64,000 nt of DNA from JALGWN01 sp964598025 (GTDB lineage: Bacteria > Arandabacterota > Arandabacteria > Arandabacterales > Arandabacteraceae). Location of the stretch: positions 1 through 64,000 of the forward strand of contig CAZRAU010000002.1 in NCBI GenBank assembly GCA_964598025.1, in the 5' to 3' direction. Each line of letters starts with the position of its first letter. Positions within the stretch are counted from its first letter, which is position 1. The position numbers and the translations under genes are program-made. Shown piece after piece: positions 41,739 through 50,450 of this stretch. The notes beneath the pieces are model-generated. The model had not been told where the DNA came from and made no database searches. It worked only from the letters and a program-made list of their open reading frames with translations.

Positions 41739-42488
41739 TCAATCGGTCGCGTCGACCAGGTCCTCAATCTTCTTGCGTAGGTCGCTGAGCTCCTTGGATC
41801 TGAACGACCGCTTGGACTTCTCGAGCACGTCGATCGTCTCCTTCATGGTGTCGACGAGTTTCCTGGTTCTCGGGCAATCCAACAGACGGCAGATCTCGCC
41901 CTTGCCGGCTGAATCGGCAATAGCGGCCATGGCCGTCCTCAGGTCGGCCAAGCCGCCGGCGATGTGGCTGAGAGTCAACGCCACATACGTATCGGTGGGG
42001 ACCGCGGGCAGGCCGGCCGGCTTTTCGGAAAGAACGCTCTTTATCTCGTCGAGGTCGCGGTCCCAGTCCAGGAGGCGCTGTTGAGTCTTACATACGGCCT
42101 TGAAAACCCTGGAACGTGAAAGGGCGGATTCGATCGCGGTCAGTAAGGCCGGAAAATCTATCGGTTTCAACACATAGGCAACGACGGGCAGGCTTACCGA
42201 ATCTATGGCGGTTCTCATCGAGGGGTAGCCGGTTACCAGGATTACCGGGAGGCCATCGTCCAGGTCCTTGACTTTCCGAATAAGCTCCAGGTCGGGGTTC
42301 CCGGGCATCTTTATATCCGCGATAAGGAGATCGTACTTGTCCAGCCGCAGTGCCTCTGCCGCGGCCCTCCCATCCGGGACACAACAGCACTCATATCCCT
42401 CATCACGGAGAAGGTCACCGGTGGATTTCAGAAACGACATCTCATCGTCGGCAAGCAGCAGTTTCCCCTTAGAGGTGGTATCAGGCAT
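41739..42488 (-). CDS. Response regulator with an unassigned helical C-terminal domain
   Basis: 249 residues. A receiver (about 8-128; phospho-Asp in LLIADIKMPG, VTGYP, LKPID) is followed by about 120 mostly helical, charged residues ending FRSKELSDLRKKIEDLVDATD. There is no recognisable DNA-binding or enzyme domain; the tail may be a coiled-coil interaction module. The start overlaps the upstream kinase gene by 8 nt, so this receiver is its partner. Terminated at 41516-41567. Confidence 0.82.
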   Translation of the reverse strand: MPDTTSKGKLLLADDEMSFLKSTGDLLRDEGYECCCVPDGRAAAEALRLDKYDLLIADIKMPGNPDLELIRKVKDLDDGLPVILVTGYPSMRTAIDSVSLPVVAYVLKPIDFPALLTAIESALSRSRVFKAVCKTQQRLLDWDRDLDEIKSVLSEKPAGLPAVPTDTYVALTLSHIAGGLADLRTAMAAIADSAGKGEICRLLDCPRTRKLVDTMKETIDVLEKSKRSFRSKELSDLRKKIEDLVDATD

Positions 42489-45321
42489 TCTGATCCTCCG
42501 ATCTCCACGGCAATCTTACGATGAAGGTTGTCCCTTTGCCAACAGCAGTCTCGAAAGCGATGGTCCCTCCCATGGCCTCGATCATGTTCTTCGATACCGA
42601 TAACCCCAGCCCCAGGCCGCGCAGATCGCCTTCGGACCTCGTGGTGAAAAACGGTTCGAATATCAGATCCCGGTGTTCGGGCGCGATCCCTGTACCGGCA
42701 TCCTCAACTTCGATAACCACGCCGGAAGCCTCTCGATTGATGGACACCGTTATCGTCCCGGATGTCGGGGACGCCTCAATGGCGTTGCTGAGCAGGTTGA
42801 ACATCACCTGGCTGAAGTATCCGACCGGCAGCCTGACATTCACGGGCTCCTGCGGCGCGTTGCAGAGCAGCTTGATCTCCCTTGCCCTCAGACTGCTCTC
42901 GAGCAGAGTGAAGACCTCCTTAACCGAGTCGACCACCGAGATCGCGCGGCGCGGCTGCACCTCGTCGCGGTAAAGCTCGAACATCTTACGGATTATCAAG
43001 GCGATCCGGTCGATTTCGTGTCCGACCAGATCGACATACTCGAAACGCGGATGATCCTTAGGGACGGCTCCCTTGATCAGAAGAAACGAGTTCTTGATGC
43101 CGGCAAGCGGATTGTTTATCTCATGGGCGATTCTGGCCGCCATCCTGCCGGTCGCGGCGATTCCTTCAGCGGAGGCGCGCTGCCGCTCGAGATCATGTAT
43201 GCGCTGCGTTCGTTGCTCCACGAGTCTCTCCAATTCCTCGCTGTAGGTTCTAATCTGCGCTTCCGCGAGGCGGAGCCCGCCCTCGCTGTTCTTAAGATTG
43301 GTGATGTCAACCGCCGAGACAAGCAGGTTTGTAGACATGTCCCGGGATGGGGCAACGGCAACCGAGCGGAGGCTGACATATCGCTCGCGGCCTTTGGCCG
43401 TGCGCGTGCGATACTCCGCATGGAAGCGAGCATTGCCGCCGGCGAGCGCTATGATGGTGCCCACAAACGGCTCCAGCGCGGGGCCGCGGATACTCGAGAC
43501 AACGAACTCTCGGAACTCATCCATTGTGGCACATTCATACAATCTCAGGGCCGCGTCATTCGCCCGGTCTATGCTCATCACTTGTGCGCATGCCGAGAGG
43601 TCATCCGGATGGCTTCGGAGGTGGGCTGCGCAGTCTGTAATGGCCCGTGATCGGAGATCATCGAGGTAGGCTATCACTTTCGCACAATCGATCTCGACCA
43701 GGGCGATGGGTGCTTCCTCGAACAGACGCCTGTAGGCTTCCTCGCTCTTCCTGAGTGCGCCTTCGGTTCGCTTGAGATCGGTAATATCCAGGATAACCCC
43801 CAGGAACCCCGCAAGCGACCCGTCCGGGCCGGCATACGTGGCCTTGTTGAAGACCACGTCCCTGACGTCGCCGGCCGCCGTTTTGACCCGCCGCTCGTAG
43901 GTTTGGGTGCCTGGGTTCGCGAAGAGCTCGGCGTCCATCTTCGTACACTCGTCGGCGACCTCCTTGGGCGCTATCTCGTACCCGGTTTTGCCGATTATCT
44001 CAGCCTGCGTCAGCCCTATGAAGCGCTCGAAAGCCCGGTTACAGCCCGTGTAGCGCCCTTCCGGGCCCTTGTAGAACACAGGATTGGGGATTGTGTCCAT
44101 CAGTATGCGTAGCAGCTCAAGCTGGCGCTTGAGTTCGACCTCGGCCTGTTTGCGCTGCGTGACGTCGCGGGCGACATTCATGATCTCGACAACCTTCCCA
44201 TCCCTCAAGATCGGGATCGCGTTTATCTCGAAGCTGCGAACCGTGGCTTCGTCGAGATGCACTGCAACGTCGAAGCCCCGCACCTCCTCGCCGGCCCGCA
44301 GCCGCCCTGCAACCGTGGAGATGGCATCGGGGTCGGTTGCGGTGAAGAGTGACAGGACATTGACATTCCTCGCTTCCTCCAGTGTGAGCCCGAGGAGGTC
44401 GAGGCTGGCCTTGTTTGCATAAAGGATACGGCCGTCGGCATCGGTGAGGTACGTGTGATCAGGATTAGCCGACAGGAAGAGATTCAGTCTCCGTTCGTGC
44501 TCGGCGATCTCCATCCGCCCCCATCTTCGCTCGATGAAACCGGCGATGTCTCCTGCCAATATGTCGATGAGCCGCTTCTCCTCCTCAAGGAAGGGGGCTT
44601 CGGTGGGCCGGGCCGGATCCTCAAGGTAGTAAACCTCTATGGCCCCGACGAGAGCATCCTTTACTCTTATGTCCGATGACATCCTGCATGGGCTTTCCTC
44701 GAAGCCGGAGGTTCTCACCTCGGTACCGGACAATACGATTCGCACGCATGTGTCGCCGGGGCGGCTCATGGCCGACGGCAGTAGATTCGCTATCTCCTGG
44801 AGCACCCGGGGGACTTCGGCTTCCGGGTCTGCCATCGCTTTCGACGTCGCGTGAAGGCAACTGAGTTCTCGCACCCGCACATGGAGTTTTCCCCGCTTGT
44901 CTTCCAGTTGCGCCATCGCAGTCTTCTGCTCGGTAATGTCACGGAAGATTTCCACTCTGTGGCGGGTCCCATCAGGATTCCGGACCAGCGTATCAATGAT
45001 GTCGTATATCCGCTTGTTCTTCGGGCAGAACCATTCCCTTCGGGACTTCTCTCCGCGGTAAACCGCCTCACTCGGACAGCCCTCGCAGGTTGTCGGGCCT
45101 TGTTCGAAGTACTCATAGCACTTTCTGCCCTCCCAGGGGCCGTATAGGTCTTCGATCAAGTGGTTGACATAGAGGACGTCACGGGTCTGGTTGGTGATCA
45201 ACAAGCCGTCTTCGAGGGCATCAAACACCCTGCGGAGATTATCAAGATCGTCCATCAACCGCGCGCGGGCCCCTTCCGGCTCCCGTACCGACCGGTTCTT
45301 GGTCTTCGCTCGATCTCCCAT
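42481..45321 (-). CDS. Cytoplasmic multi-PAS histidine kinase
   Basis: 946 residues. There is a PAS domain (about 25-135), with PTTCEGCP and RREWFCPKN giving it cysteines, a GAF-like module (145-275; LLPSAMSRPGDTCVRIV), three PAS domains (about 280-395, 400-525, 530-680), HisKA (TGRMAARIAHEINNPLAGIKNSFLLI) and HATPase (NLLSNAIEASP, EDAGTGIAPEH, GLGLGLSVSKNM). No transmembrane helix. I chose ATG 45321 because GGGAGG lies 6 nt upstream; the open frame extends to 45369. It is the kinase of the overlapping receiver at 41739. The promoter is sigma70-like, unlike its neighbours. Confidence 0.87.
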   Translation of the reverse strand: MGDRAKTKNRSVREPEGARARLMDDLDNLRRVFDALEDGLLITNQTRDVLYVNHLIEDLYGPWEGRKCYEYFEQGPTTCEGCPSEAVYRGEKSRREWFCPKNKRIYDIIDTLVRNPDGTRHRVEIFRDITEQKTAMAQLEDKRGKLHVRVRELSCLHATSKAMADPEAEVPRVLQEIANLLPSAMSRPGDTCVRIVLSGTEVRTSGFEESPCRMSSDIRVKDALVGAIEVYYLEDPARPTEAPFLEEEKRLIDILAGDIAGFIERRWGRMEIAEHERRLNLFLSANPDHTYLTDADGRILYANKASLDLLGLTLEEARNVNVLSLFTATDPDAISTVAGRLRAGEEVRGFDVAVHLDEATVRSFEINAIPILRDGKVVEIMNVARDVTQRKQAEVELKRQLELLRILMDTIPNPVFYKGPEGRYTGCNRAFERFIGLTQAEIIGKTGYEIAPKEVADECTKMDAELFANPGTQTYERRVKTAAGDVRDVVFNKATYAGPDGSLAGFLGVILDITDLKRTEGALRKSEEAYRRLFEEAPIALVEIDCAKVIAYLDDLRSRAITDCAAHLRSHPDDLSACAQVMSIDRANDAALRLYECATMDEFREFVVSSIRGPALEPFVGTIIALAGGNARFHAEYRTRTAKGRERYVSLRSVAVAPSRDMSTNLLVSAVDITNLKNSEGGLRLAEAQIRTYSEELERLVEQRTQRIHDLERQRASAEGIAATGRMAARIAHEINNPLAGIKNSFLLIKGAVPKDHPRFEYVDLVGHEIDRIALIIRKMFELYRDEVQPRRAISVVDSVKEVFTLLESSLRAREIKLLCNAPQEPVNVRLPVGYFSQVMFNLLSNAIEASPTSGTITVSINREASGVVIEVEDAGTGIAPEHRDLIFEPFFTTRSEGDLRGLGLGLSVSKNMIEAMGGTIAFETAVGKGTTFIVRLPWRSEDQNA

Positions 45322-45384
45322 CATGGGCCTCCCGGAGTGGGTAATAGCGATGCACCGGACACCCGGCACCGCTATGGTATACCA

Positions 45385-45412
45385 AACATAGCACCACCTT
45401 GATGTTTGTCAA
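45385..45412 (-). promoter_or_regulatory. sigma70-type promoter for the multi-PAS kinase
   Basis: On the minus strand, TTGACA (45412-45407), 16-nt spacer, TATGTT (45390-45385). The leader is about 60 nt to ATG 45321. It is divergent from sigma28-like module 7. Confidence 0.5.
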
Positions 45413-45533
45413 GCTTGCCCGGAAGGCGCGTATGCGAGGCCCGGGGAAAGAAGAGAGCGGCTGGACGGCCGGGCAAGCCTGAGGAGACCGGCCCGGGGGC
45501 GGGGGATGCGGGAGCTGTTGCCGGATAGCAACC

Positions 45534-45580
45534 TCAAGTTGTTCATCCCCAGGCCGATAATAAGACCGGAGGTCACCGGT
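45534..45580 (+). promoter_or_regulatory. Sigma28-like promoter-leader module 7 (CHASE hybrid kinase)
   Basis: The best match in the window: TCAAGTTG at 45534-45541 and GCCGATAA at 45553-45560, 11 nt apart, exactly as in the FliA consensus TAAAGTTT-N11-GCCGATAA with two mismatches in the -35. Then 9 nt and GGAGG at 45568-45572 in GGAGGTCACC. Confidence 0.7.
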
Positions 45581-45583
45581 CCA

Positions 45584-45646
45584 ATGAAATGCATATCCCG
45601 GGACCAACGGCTGACGCGTGCCGGCGGCGGCACCGGAAGGTCATGA
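45584..45646 (+). CDS. Small leader ORF (20 codons) upstream of the CHASE kinase
   Basis: ATG 45584, 11 nt after the module GGAGG, runs to TGA 45644-45646; the peptide begins MKCISRDQRLTRAGGG. It ends 28 nt before the kinase start. No homology is recognised; chance is possible. Confidence 0.2.
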   Translation: MKCISRDQRLTRAGGGTGRS

Positions 45647-45674
45647 GGCATTCCTGGCACCCGCTGCCTGAGAG

Positions 45675-48600
45675 GTGGGCGAGACCTTGGATACGGCAAG
45701 AGCACTTCCGAAGCACTCAGGTTTGAGAGCATACGTGACCCCGGCCATCATAGTATGCCTGGGCATATGGATGTCGGTGTATAGTTTCACGACGGCGAGG
45801 GGACGGGCCGCGAAGCAGAAGAAGTCCATCTTCGCCGAATCTGCCAGAAAAGACGTGGCCCGGTTGAGTGGGCATTTGGCGACCCATGAGATCGTTCTCA
45901 GGTCGCTGAGAGCTTTCTATGAGGGGTCGGAGTACGTAAGCCGCAAGGAGTTCCAGGACTTCACGAATATAGTGCTTTCCGGCCTCACGGATGTCGATGC
46001 CCTGATGTGGTTACCCAGGGTGGCGGCCGGCGAACGTGACGCCGTCGAGCGCGAAGCGGCTGCTTCCGGTGTTCTTGGTTTCGAGATAATCTCTCTCGGT
46101 GAGCAGGGCCTGCCGGTCCGTGCCGATGACCGGGTTGAGTATTTCCCCATTCTATACATAAGCCCCATGGCCGGCAATCAGAGCCGCCTGGGCATGGATT
46201 GGGGTGAGGTTCCCGAGCTCAGACTCGGATTGGACCGCGCAAGGGACGGCGACAGACCGGTCACAGTCCGCTTCCCTCCCGGAGCCTGGGGCGATGAGCC
46301 GGCGCCGGTCCTTGCAACCATCCTACCCGTCTATCGAAAGGGAACATGGATCCAATCGATGGACAATAGGCGCACATACCTGGAAGGTTTCCTGGTCGAG
46401 GTGTATGAACCCGACCGGATTCTCGGAATGGGCGCCTTGCCCGGGGATTCTCATGCCGCCGGCCTCATGATCGCTATGATCAGAGACGACACGTCAGGCG
46501 CGGTGATATATGAGAACGGCGTCGTTCCAAGCGTCATGACGGCACCCGACGGCGATATGGTCTTTCCCGAGATTGACGGCGCGCTCCATGGTGTCGCTAC
46601 CCTGGGCGTGGGGCGGGCGGCATGGACGGTGTTCTCGACCCCCGGCGCCGAGCTGGCATCTCTCAGCAAGGGATGGTCTTCATGGTTGCTCCTCTTCACG
46701 GGATTGGCCCTCACCGGAGGGATCGCGACCTACCTCGTCATCGTGCAACGAAGTTCCGCCGAGATTGCGTGGTATGCGGACGAACTCCAGGTGACCCAGA
46801 CCGAGCTCGAGCGCAGGCTCTCGGAATACCTCATTGCCGAGAAGACCCTCAATGAGAGCGAACGCTATCTCAAGGTGATATTCGACACGGTTTCAACCGG
46901 CATGCTGGTGATCGATCCGGAGTCTCACACCATAGTCGATGCCAACATGGCCGCTGCAGGTCTGGTCGGTGTGCGTAAGGAACACCTGGTGGGCCGGGGC
47001 TGTCAGGGCCTTGTCTGCAATACCGAGAGCGGGGGTTGTCCTGTTACGGACAGGGGCGAGATCCTCGACAATTCCGAATCCACGTTCCTTAATGCTTCCG
47101 GAGAAGAGGTGCCCTGCCTCAGGACCGTGGTGCCGATCACGCTCAAGGGCAAGAAGCATCTCCTGGATTGCATTGTGGACATAAGCAGCCAGAAACGCGC
47201 GCAAGCGGCGGCCGAGCGTGAGAGCGCGAAATTGTCGGCCATGATTTCGGGCATGGAAGAGGGGGTCGTATTCGCGGATGCGCAGAACGTGATTACGGGG
47301 GTGAACGATTTCTTCTGCCGGTTTGTGGGTAAGGACGGCGATGAGATCCTCGGCAGGCACATTGAGGCCCTTCACTCCGGCCGCATACTGGACCACGTCA
47401 AGGGATTGCTCCAGGGTTTCCGCTCGAATGTTCACTCCGAGCCATTTACCTTGCAGCGACAACTCGGTGGCGCCGAGGTGCTCCTCCGAATACAGCCGAT
47501 CTACCGCGGGGGTGACTATGACGGTGTGCTTCTCAACGTAATCGACGTGAGCAAACTCGTCGGCGCGCGGCGGCAGGCGGAGGAAGCGACGAGGGCCAAG
47601 AGCGAGTTCCTTGCCAACATGAGCCACGAGATAAGGACGCCCATGACCGCGATCATGGGCTATGCCGACCTGCTTACCGGTCCGGGGCTCGATGACAAAG
47701 ACAGGCTGGACTATCTGGACATCATCCGACGCAACGGCGCCCATCTGTTGGCCCTCATTAACGACATACTTGACCTCTCCAAGATCGAAGCCGGGAGACT
47801 GCTGATCGAAAAGGACAGCAGCGACCTGCTGGCAATGCTGGCGGACGTCGCGAGCACAATGCGGGTGAGGGCGAGGGAGCGTGATACCGAACTCAGGACC
47901 GAATTCCCCACCAGCCTGCCGAAGACCATCATGACGGATCGGTCCAGGCTGCATCAGGTACTCGTCAATCTCGTCGGCAACGCAGTGAAATTCACCAAAG
48001 GCGGCAGCGTTACCGTAAGGACATCGGTCTTGTCCGAGTGGCATGGGGAAGGGCCTGCGGTACGCATCGAGGTCATCGACACCGGAATAGGAGTCAGCAA
48101 GGAGAGACTGCCCAGGCTTTTTGAACCCTTTGTGCAGGCGGATGCGTCCACCTCGCGGGAGTATGGTGGAACCGGCTTGGGTCTCACCATCAGCGCTCGC
48201 ATCATGGGTTTGCTCGGTGGTGAGATTTCCGCCGCGAGCGAACCCGGCAAGGGCAGCACCTTCGCTGTCACAGTACCCACTGGTGATCTTGAAGGTGTTG
48301 AAGTGATAGAAACGCCGAGCGAGTCTCTCATCGAAGCCAGGGCGGACCTCGGCCCGGCTGTTGTCGATCCGGATGCCCTCAAGGGGTTGCGCATTCTTGT
48401 TGCCGAGGACGGCCCGGACAACCAGCGCCTCATCAAGACCGTGTTGTCGAATGCGGGAGGGCTTGTGACACTGGTCGAGGACGGGAGCGCCGCTGTCGAT
48501 GCCGTAGCAAACGGTGTCTTTGATGTGGTGCTCATGGATCTTCAGATGCCGACTATGGACGGCTACGAGGCCACAAGGACACTCAGGGCCCGAGGCTACA

Positions 48601-49145
48601 AGATCCCGATCCTAGCCCTGACGGCTCACGCTATGTCGGCGGATCGGGATAAATGCATGGCCGCCGGTTGTGATGATCACCTGACGAAGCCCATCAATCA
48701 GCAGAAACTCATAACGAAGGTAGTCCGGTGGGCAAGGAATCACGGCGCACCGGAAGACGGCCGGCTCGTTACCGGTGTTCAAGACAGGGATGACGGGGAG
48801 GTGATATCACACGTGGAGCGAGTGGTTTCCGAGTATGCAGACGATCCGGCCCTCGCCGGGATACTCGAGGTGTTTGTTACCGGGTTGACCGGGAAAGTCC
48901 ATGCCATGAAAGATCATCTCGCCAATGGGAATCTTGATGAACTCGAGCGCCTGGCCCACCAACTCAAGGGGGCCGGCGGCAGCTATGGCTACCCGATTAT
49001 TACGGAAGCAGCGGCCGGGATCGAGGCCGCTTGCCAGAAGGGCGACAAGGAGGCGGTTCCGCGGGGGATTGATCTGCTGGAGCGGCTTTGCGGGGCCATC
49101 ACGGCGGGATTCGAAAAGACGACGAAATCGCCTGCCGGCGTCTAG
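45675..49145 (+). CDS. CHASE-domain phosphorelay hybrid kinase with receiver and HPt
   Basis: 1156 residues. Transmembrane helix (about 13-32), periplasmic CHASE domain (about 50-285; LRAFYEGSEYVSRKEF, LEGFLVEVYEPDRIL), second helix (about 330-355), two PAS domains (about 395-520, 525-635), HisKA (SEFLANMSHEIRTPMTAIMGY), HATPase (NLVGNAVKFTKGG, DTGIGVSKER, GTGLGLTIS), a receiver (about 905-1025; VVLMDLQMPTMDG) and a C-terminal HPt (about 1060-1140; LERLAHQLKGAGGSYG with its His). It holds all steps of a His-Asp-His relay and would need only a terminal receiver. GTG 45675 is used; TTG 45687, which has a better placed GAGGTGG, is an alternative. CHASE domains bind small extracellular ligands such as cytokinin-like compounds or peptides. 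Confidence 0.88.
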   Translation: MGETLDTARALPKHSGLRAYVTPAIIVCLGIWMSVYSFTTARGRAAKQKKSIFAESARKDVARLSGHLATHEIVLRSLRAFYEGSEYVSRKEFQDFTNIVLSGLTDVDALMWLPRVAAGERDAVEREAAASGVLGFEIISLGEQGLPVRADDRVEYFPILYISPMAGNQSRLGMDWGEVPELRLGLDRARDGDRPVTVRFPPGAWGDEPAPVLATILPVYRKGTWIQSMDNRRTYLEGFLVEVYEPDRILGMGALPGDSHAAGLMIAMIRDDTSGAVIYENGVVPSVMTAPDGDMVFPEIDGALHGVATLGVGRAAWTVFSTPGAELASLSKGWSSWLLLFTGLALTGGIATYLVIVQRSSAEIAWYADELQVTQTELERRLSEYLIAEKTLNESERYLKVIFDTVSTGMLVIDPESHTIVDANMAAAGLVGVRKEHLVGRGCQGLVCNTESGGCPVTDRGEILDNSESTFLNASGEEVPCLRTVVPITLKGKKHLLDCIVDISSQKRAQAAAERESAKLSAMISGMEEGVVFADAQNVITGVNDFFCRFVGKDGDEILGRHIEALHSGRILDHVKGLLQGFRSNVHSEPFTLQRQLGGAEVLLRIQPIYRGGDYDGVLLNVIDVSKLVGARRQAEEATRAKSEFLANMSHEIRTPMTAIMGYADLLTGPGLDDKDRLDYLDIIRRNGAHLLALINDILDLSKIEAGRLLIEKDSSDLLAMLADVASTMRVRARERDTELRTEFPTSLPKTIMTDRSRLHQVLVNLVGNAVKFTKGGSVTVRTSVLSEWHGEGPAVRIEVIDTGIGVSKERLPRLFEPFVQADASTSREYGGTGLGLTISARIMGLLGGEISAASEPGKGSTFAVTVPTGDLEGVEVIETPSESLIEARADLGPAVVDPDALKGLRILVAEDGPDNQRLIKTVLSNAGGLVTLVEDGSAAVDAVANGVFDVVLMDLQMPTMDGYEATRTLRARGYKIPILALTAHAMSADRDKCMAAGCDDHLTKPINQQKLITKVVRWARNHGAPEDGRLVTGVQDRDDGEVISHVERVVSEYADDPALAGILEVFVTGLTGKVHAMKDHLANGNLDELERLAHQLKGAGGSYGYPIITEAAAGIEAACQKGDKEAVPRGIDLLERLCGAITAGFEKTTKSPAGV

Positions 49146-49228
49146 CCCGGATTATTCACAGGCACGACCGGGCGGCATCAAGTGGGGGGTGCGGGTTTCA
49201 CGGGGTGTAGGCTTCCGCTGGGCGGCGG

Positions 49229-50407
49229 TCATGCCACCCTCGAGTGACGCACCGGATTCGGTCCGGATCTTCTCAAGAAGGGTTTCATCAGGCTCATACC
49301 GAAGAGCAATAGATCGGCATGGTAGTCGAAACTTACCTTCCGCCTGATCAAACCCCTCAGGTGCATGTTCCGTCTGATCAGCCGGAAAAGCGAGTCCACA
49401 TGTTCAGGATTCATGCTCTCCATGAGGCTGCGCACCTTGCACCCGGTCATGATTTCCTTTCCGATCATCGCTCGCCAGGCTTTCTCATAAGTACATAGAC
49501 AACCGGCACTCAGGTCTCCCTTCCTGAAAGCCTGCAGCAGAACGTCGACGGCGACATCGGAGCACATCAGGCCATAGAATATGCCCCCACCGGTCGTCGT
49601 CTTGATCTGCCCCGCCGCTTCTCCGACCGCGATAACGCGGTCGGCCACGGTCCGGTCCATCAACCCATGTGCTATGGGCTTGTGCGCGATCACGGGATCG
49701 ACTTGGTTTCCCCCAGCCGCCACGCGGGCCCGCACGAATCTTGTGAGTTCCCTGATGTCCTGGTTCCTTGTCAGGGCGCCAACGCGGGCTTGGCCCCCGC
49801 CGGCTGGGACCACCCAGGCGAAGGAACCGCGCGTCAGGTCGTTAAGGTATATCTCAGGCCTCTCGAGGTCCGGCATCTCCACAACGGTTTGGAGCGCGAA
49901 GAGGAACGCCGGCGGTCTGCCGAAACCAAGGGCCCTGTGGAGGTCATAGTCGACTCCGGTGGCAAGGACCACTACGCGGGCGCGGATCTCCTCCGTCTCC
50001 TCCGGCGCCCCGGCCCTGATGCTGCAGAGATCGGGCCCGACGGTTATACCGGTCACCTTCTGCCCGATGTGCGGGACCACGCCCTTGGCTATCGCCTCTT
50101 GGAGAATGCCCCTGTCGAAGAGGCCACGGTCGATGACGTATGAGAAAGGTTCGGTTGATGTGTAGTCCAGCGTTTCGCCTGACGGAGAGAAGAAAGTAAC
50201 GGAGTCCATCTTATACAGCACCGAATCCGCCGGCAGATCGTGTTGCTTGAAAGCCTCCGCCCCCACGATTCCGGTGCAGACGACGTCGCGTCCGATCTCG
50301 GTGTCCTTTTCAAAAAGCGCCACATCAAATCCGAGGTCGGCCAGCCGGTACGCCGTGTATGAACCTACCGGCCCTCCACCGACGACGGCGATGTCATGCG
50401 TTCTCAT
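49229..50407 (-). CDS. Geranylgeranyl reductase family FAD-dependent oxidoreductase
   Basis: 392 residues. The N-terminal dinucleotide fold IAVVGGGPVGSYTAYRLADLG with the acidic FEKD end, the CTGIVGAEAF segment and SYVIDRGLFDRGI mark the geranylgeranyl-reductase family; AVGEAAGQIKTTTGGGIFYGL is the second FAD motif (family: GDAAGxxxPxxGGGIxxG). Such enzymes reduce isoprenoid double bonds (lipids, quinones, chlorophyll side chains) with NAD(P)H or ferredoxin. It lies at the 3' end of the polysaccharide cluster, 43 nt after the sugar transferase start region, with its own GGAGGTACC ribosome-binding site. A role on the polyprenyl carrier lipid is possible; other isoprenoid lipids are equally possible. 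Confidence 0.75.
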   Translation of the reverse strand: MRTHDIAVVGGGPVGSYTAYRLADLGFDVALFEKDTEIGRDVVCTGIVGAEAFKQHDLPADSVLYKMDSVTFFSPSGETLDYTSTEPFSYVIDRGLFDRGILQEAIAKGVVPHIGQKVTGITVGPDLCSIRAGAPEETEEIRARVVVLATGVDYDLHRALGFGRPPAFLFALQTVVEMPDLERPEIYLNDLTRGSFAWVVPAGGGQARVGALTRNQDIRELTRFVRARVAAGGNQVDPVIAHKPIAHGLMDRTVADRVIAVGEAAGQIKTTTGGGIFYGLMCSDVAVDVLLQAFRKGDLSAGCLCTYEKAWRAMIGKEIMTGCKVRSLMESMNPEHVDSLFRLIRRNMHLRGLIRRKVSFDYHADLLLFGMSLMKPFLRRSGPNPVRHSRVA

Positions 50408-50450
50408 GGTACCTCCAAGTGACTCTGAGTTGCACCACGGGTGCTGAGCG

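Noticed and set aside
41280..41780. 166-codon plus-strand frame in the non-coding locus
   Set aside because: It runs through two strong hairpin terminators and the 3' end of the receiver gene, and has no family signature.
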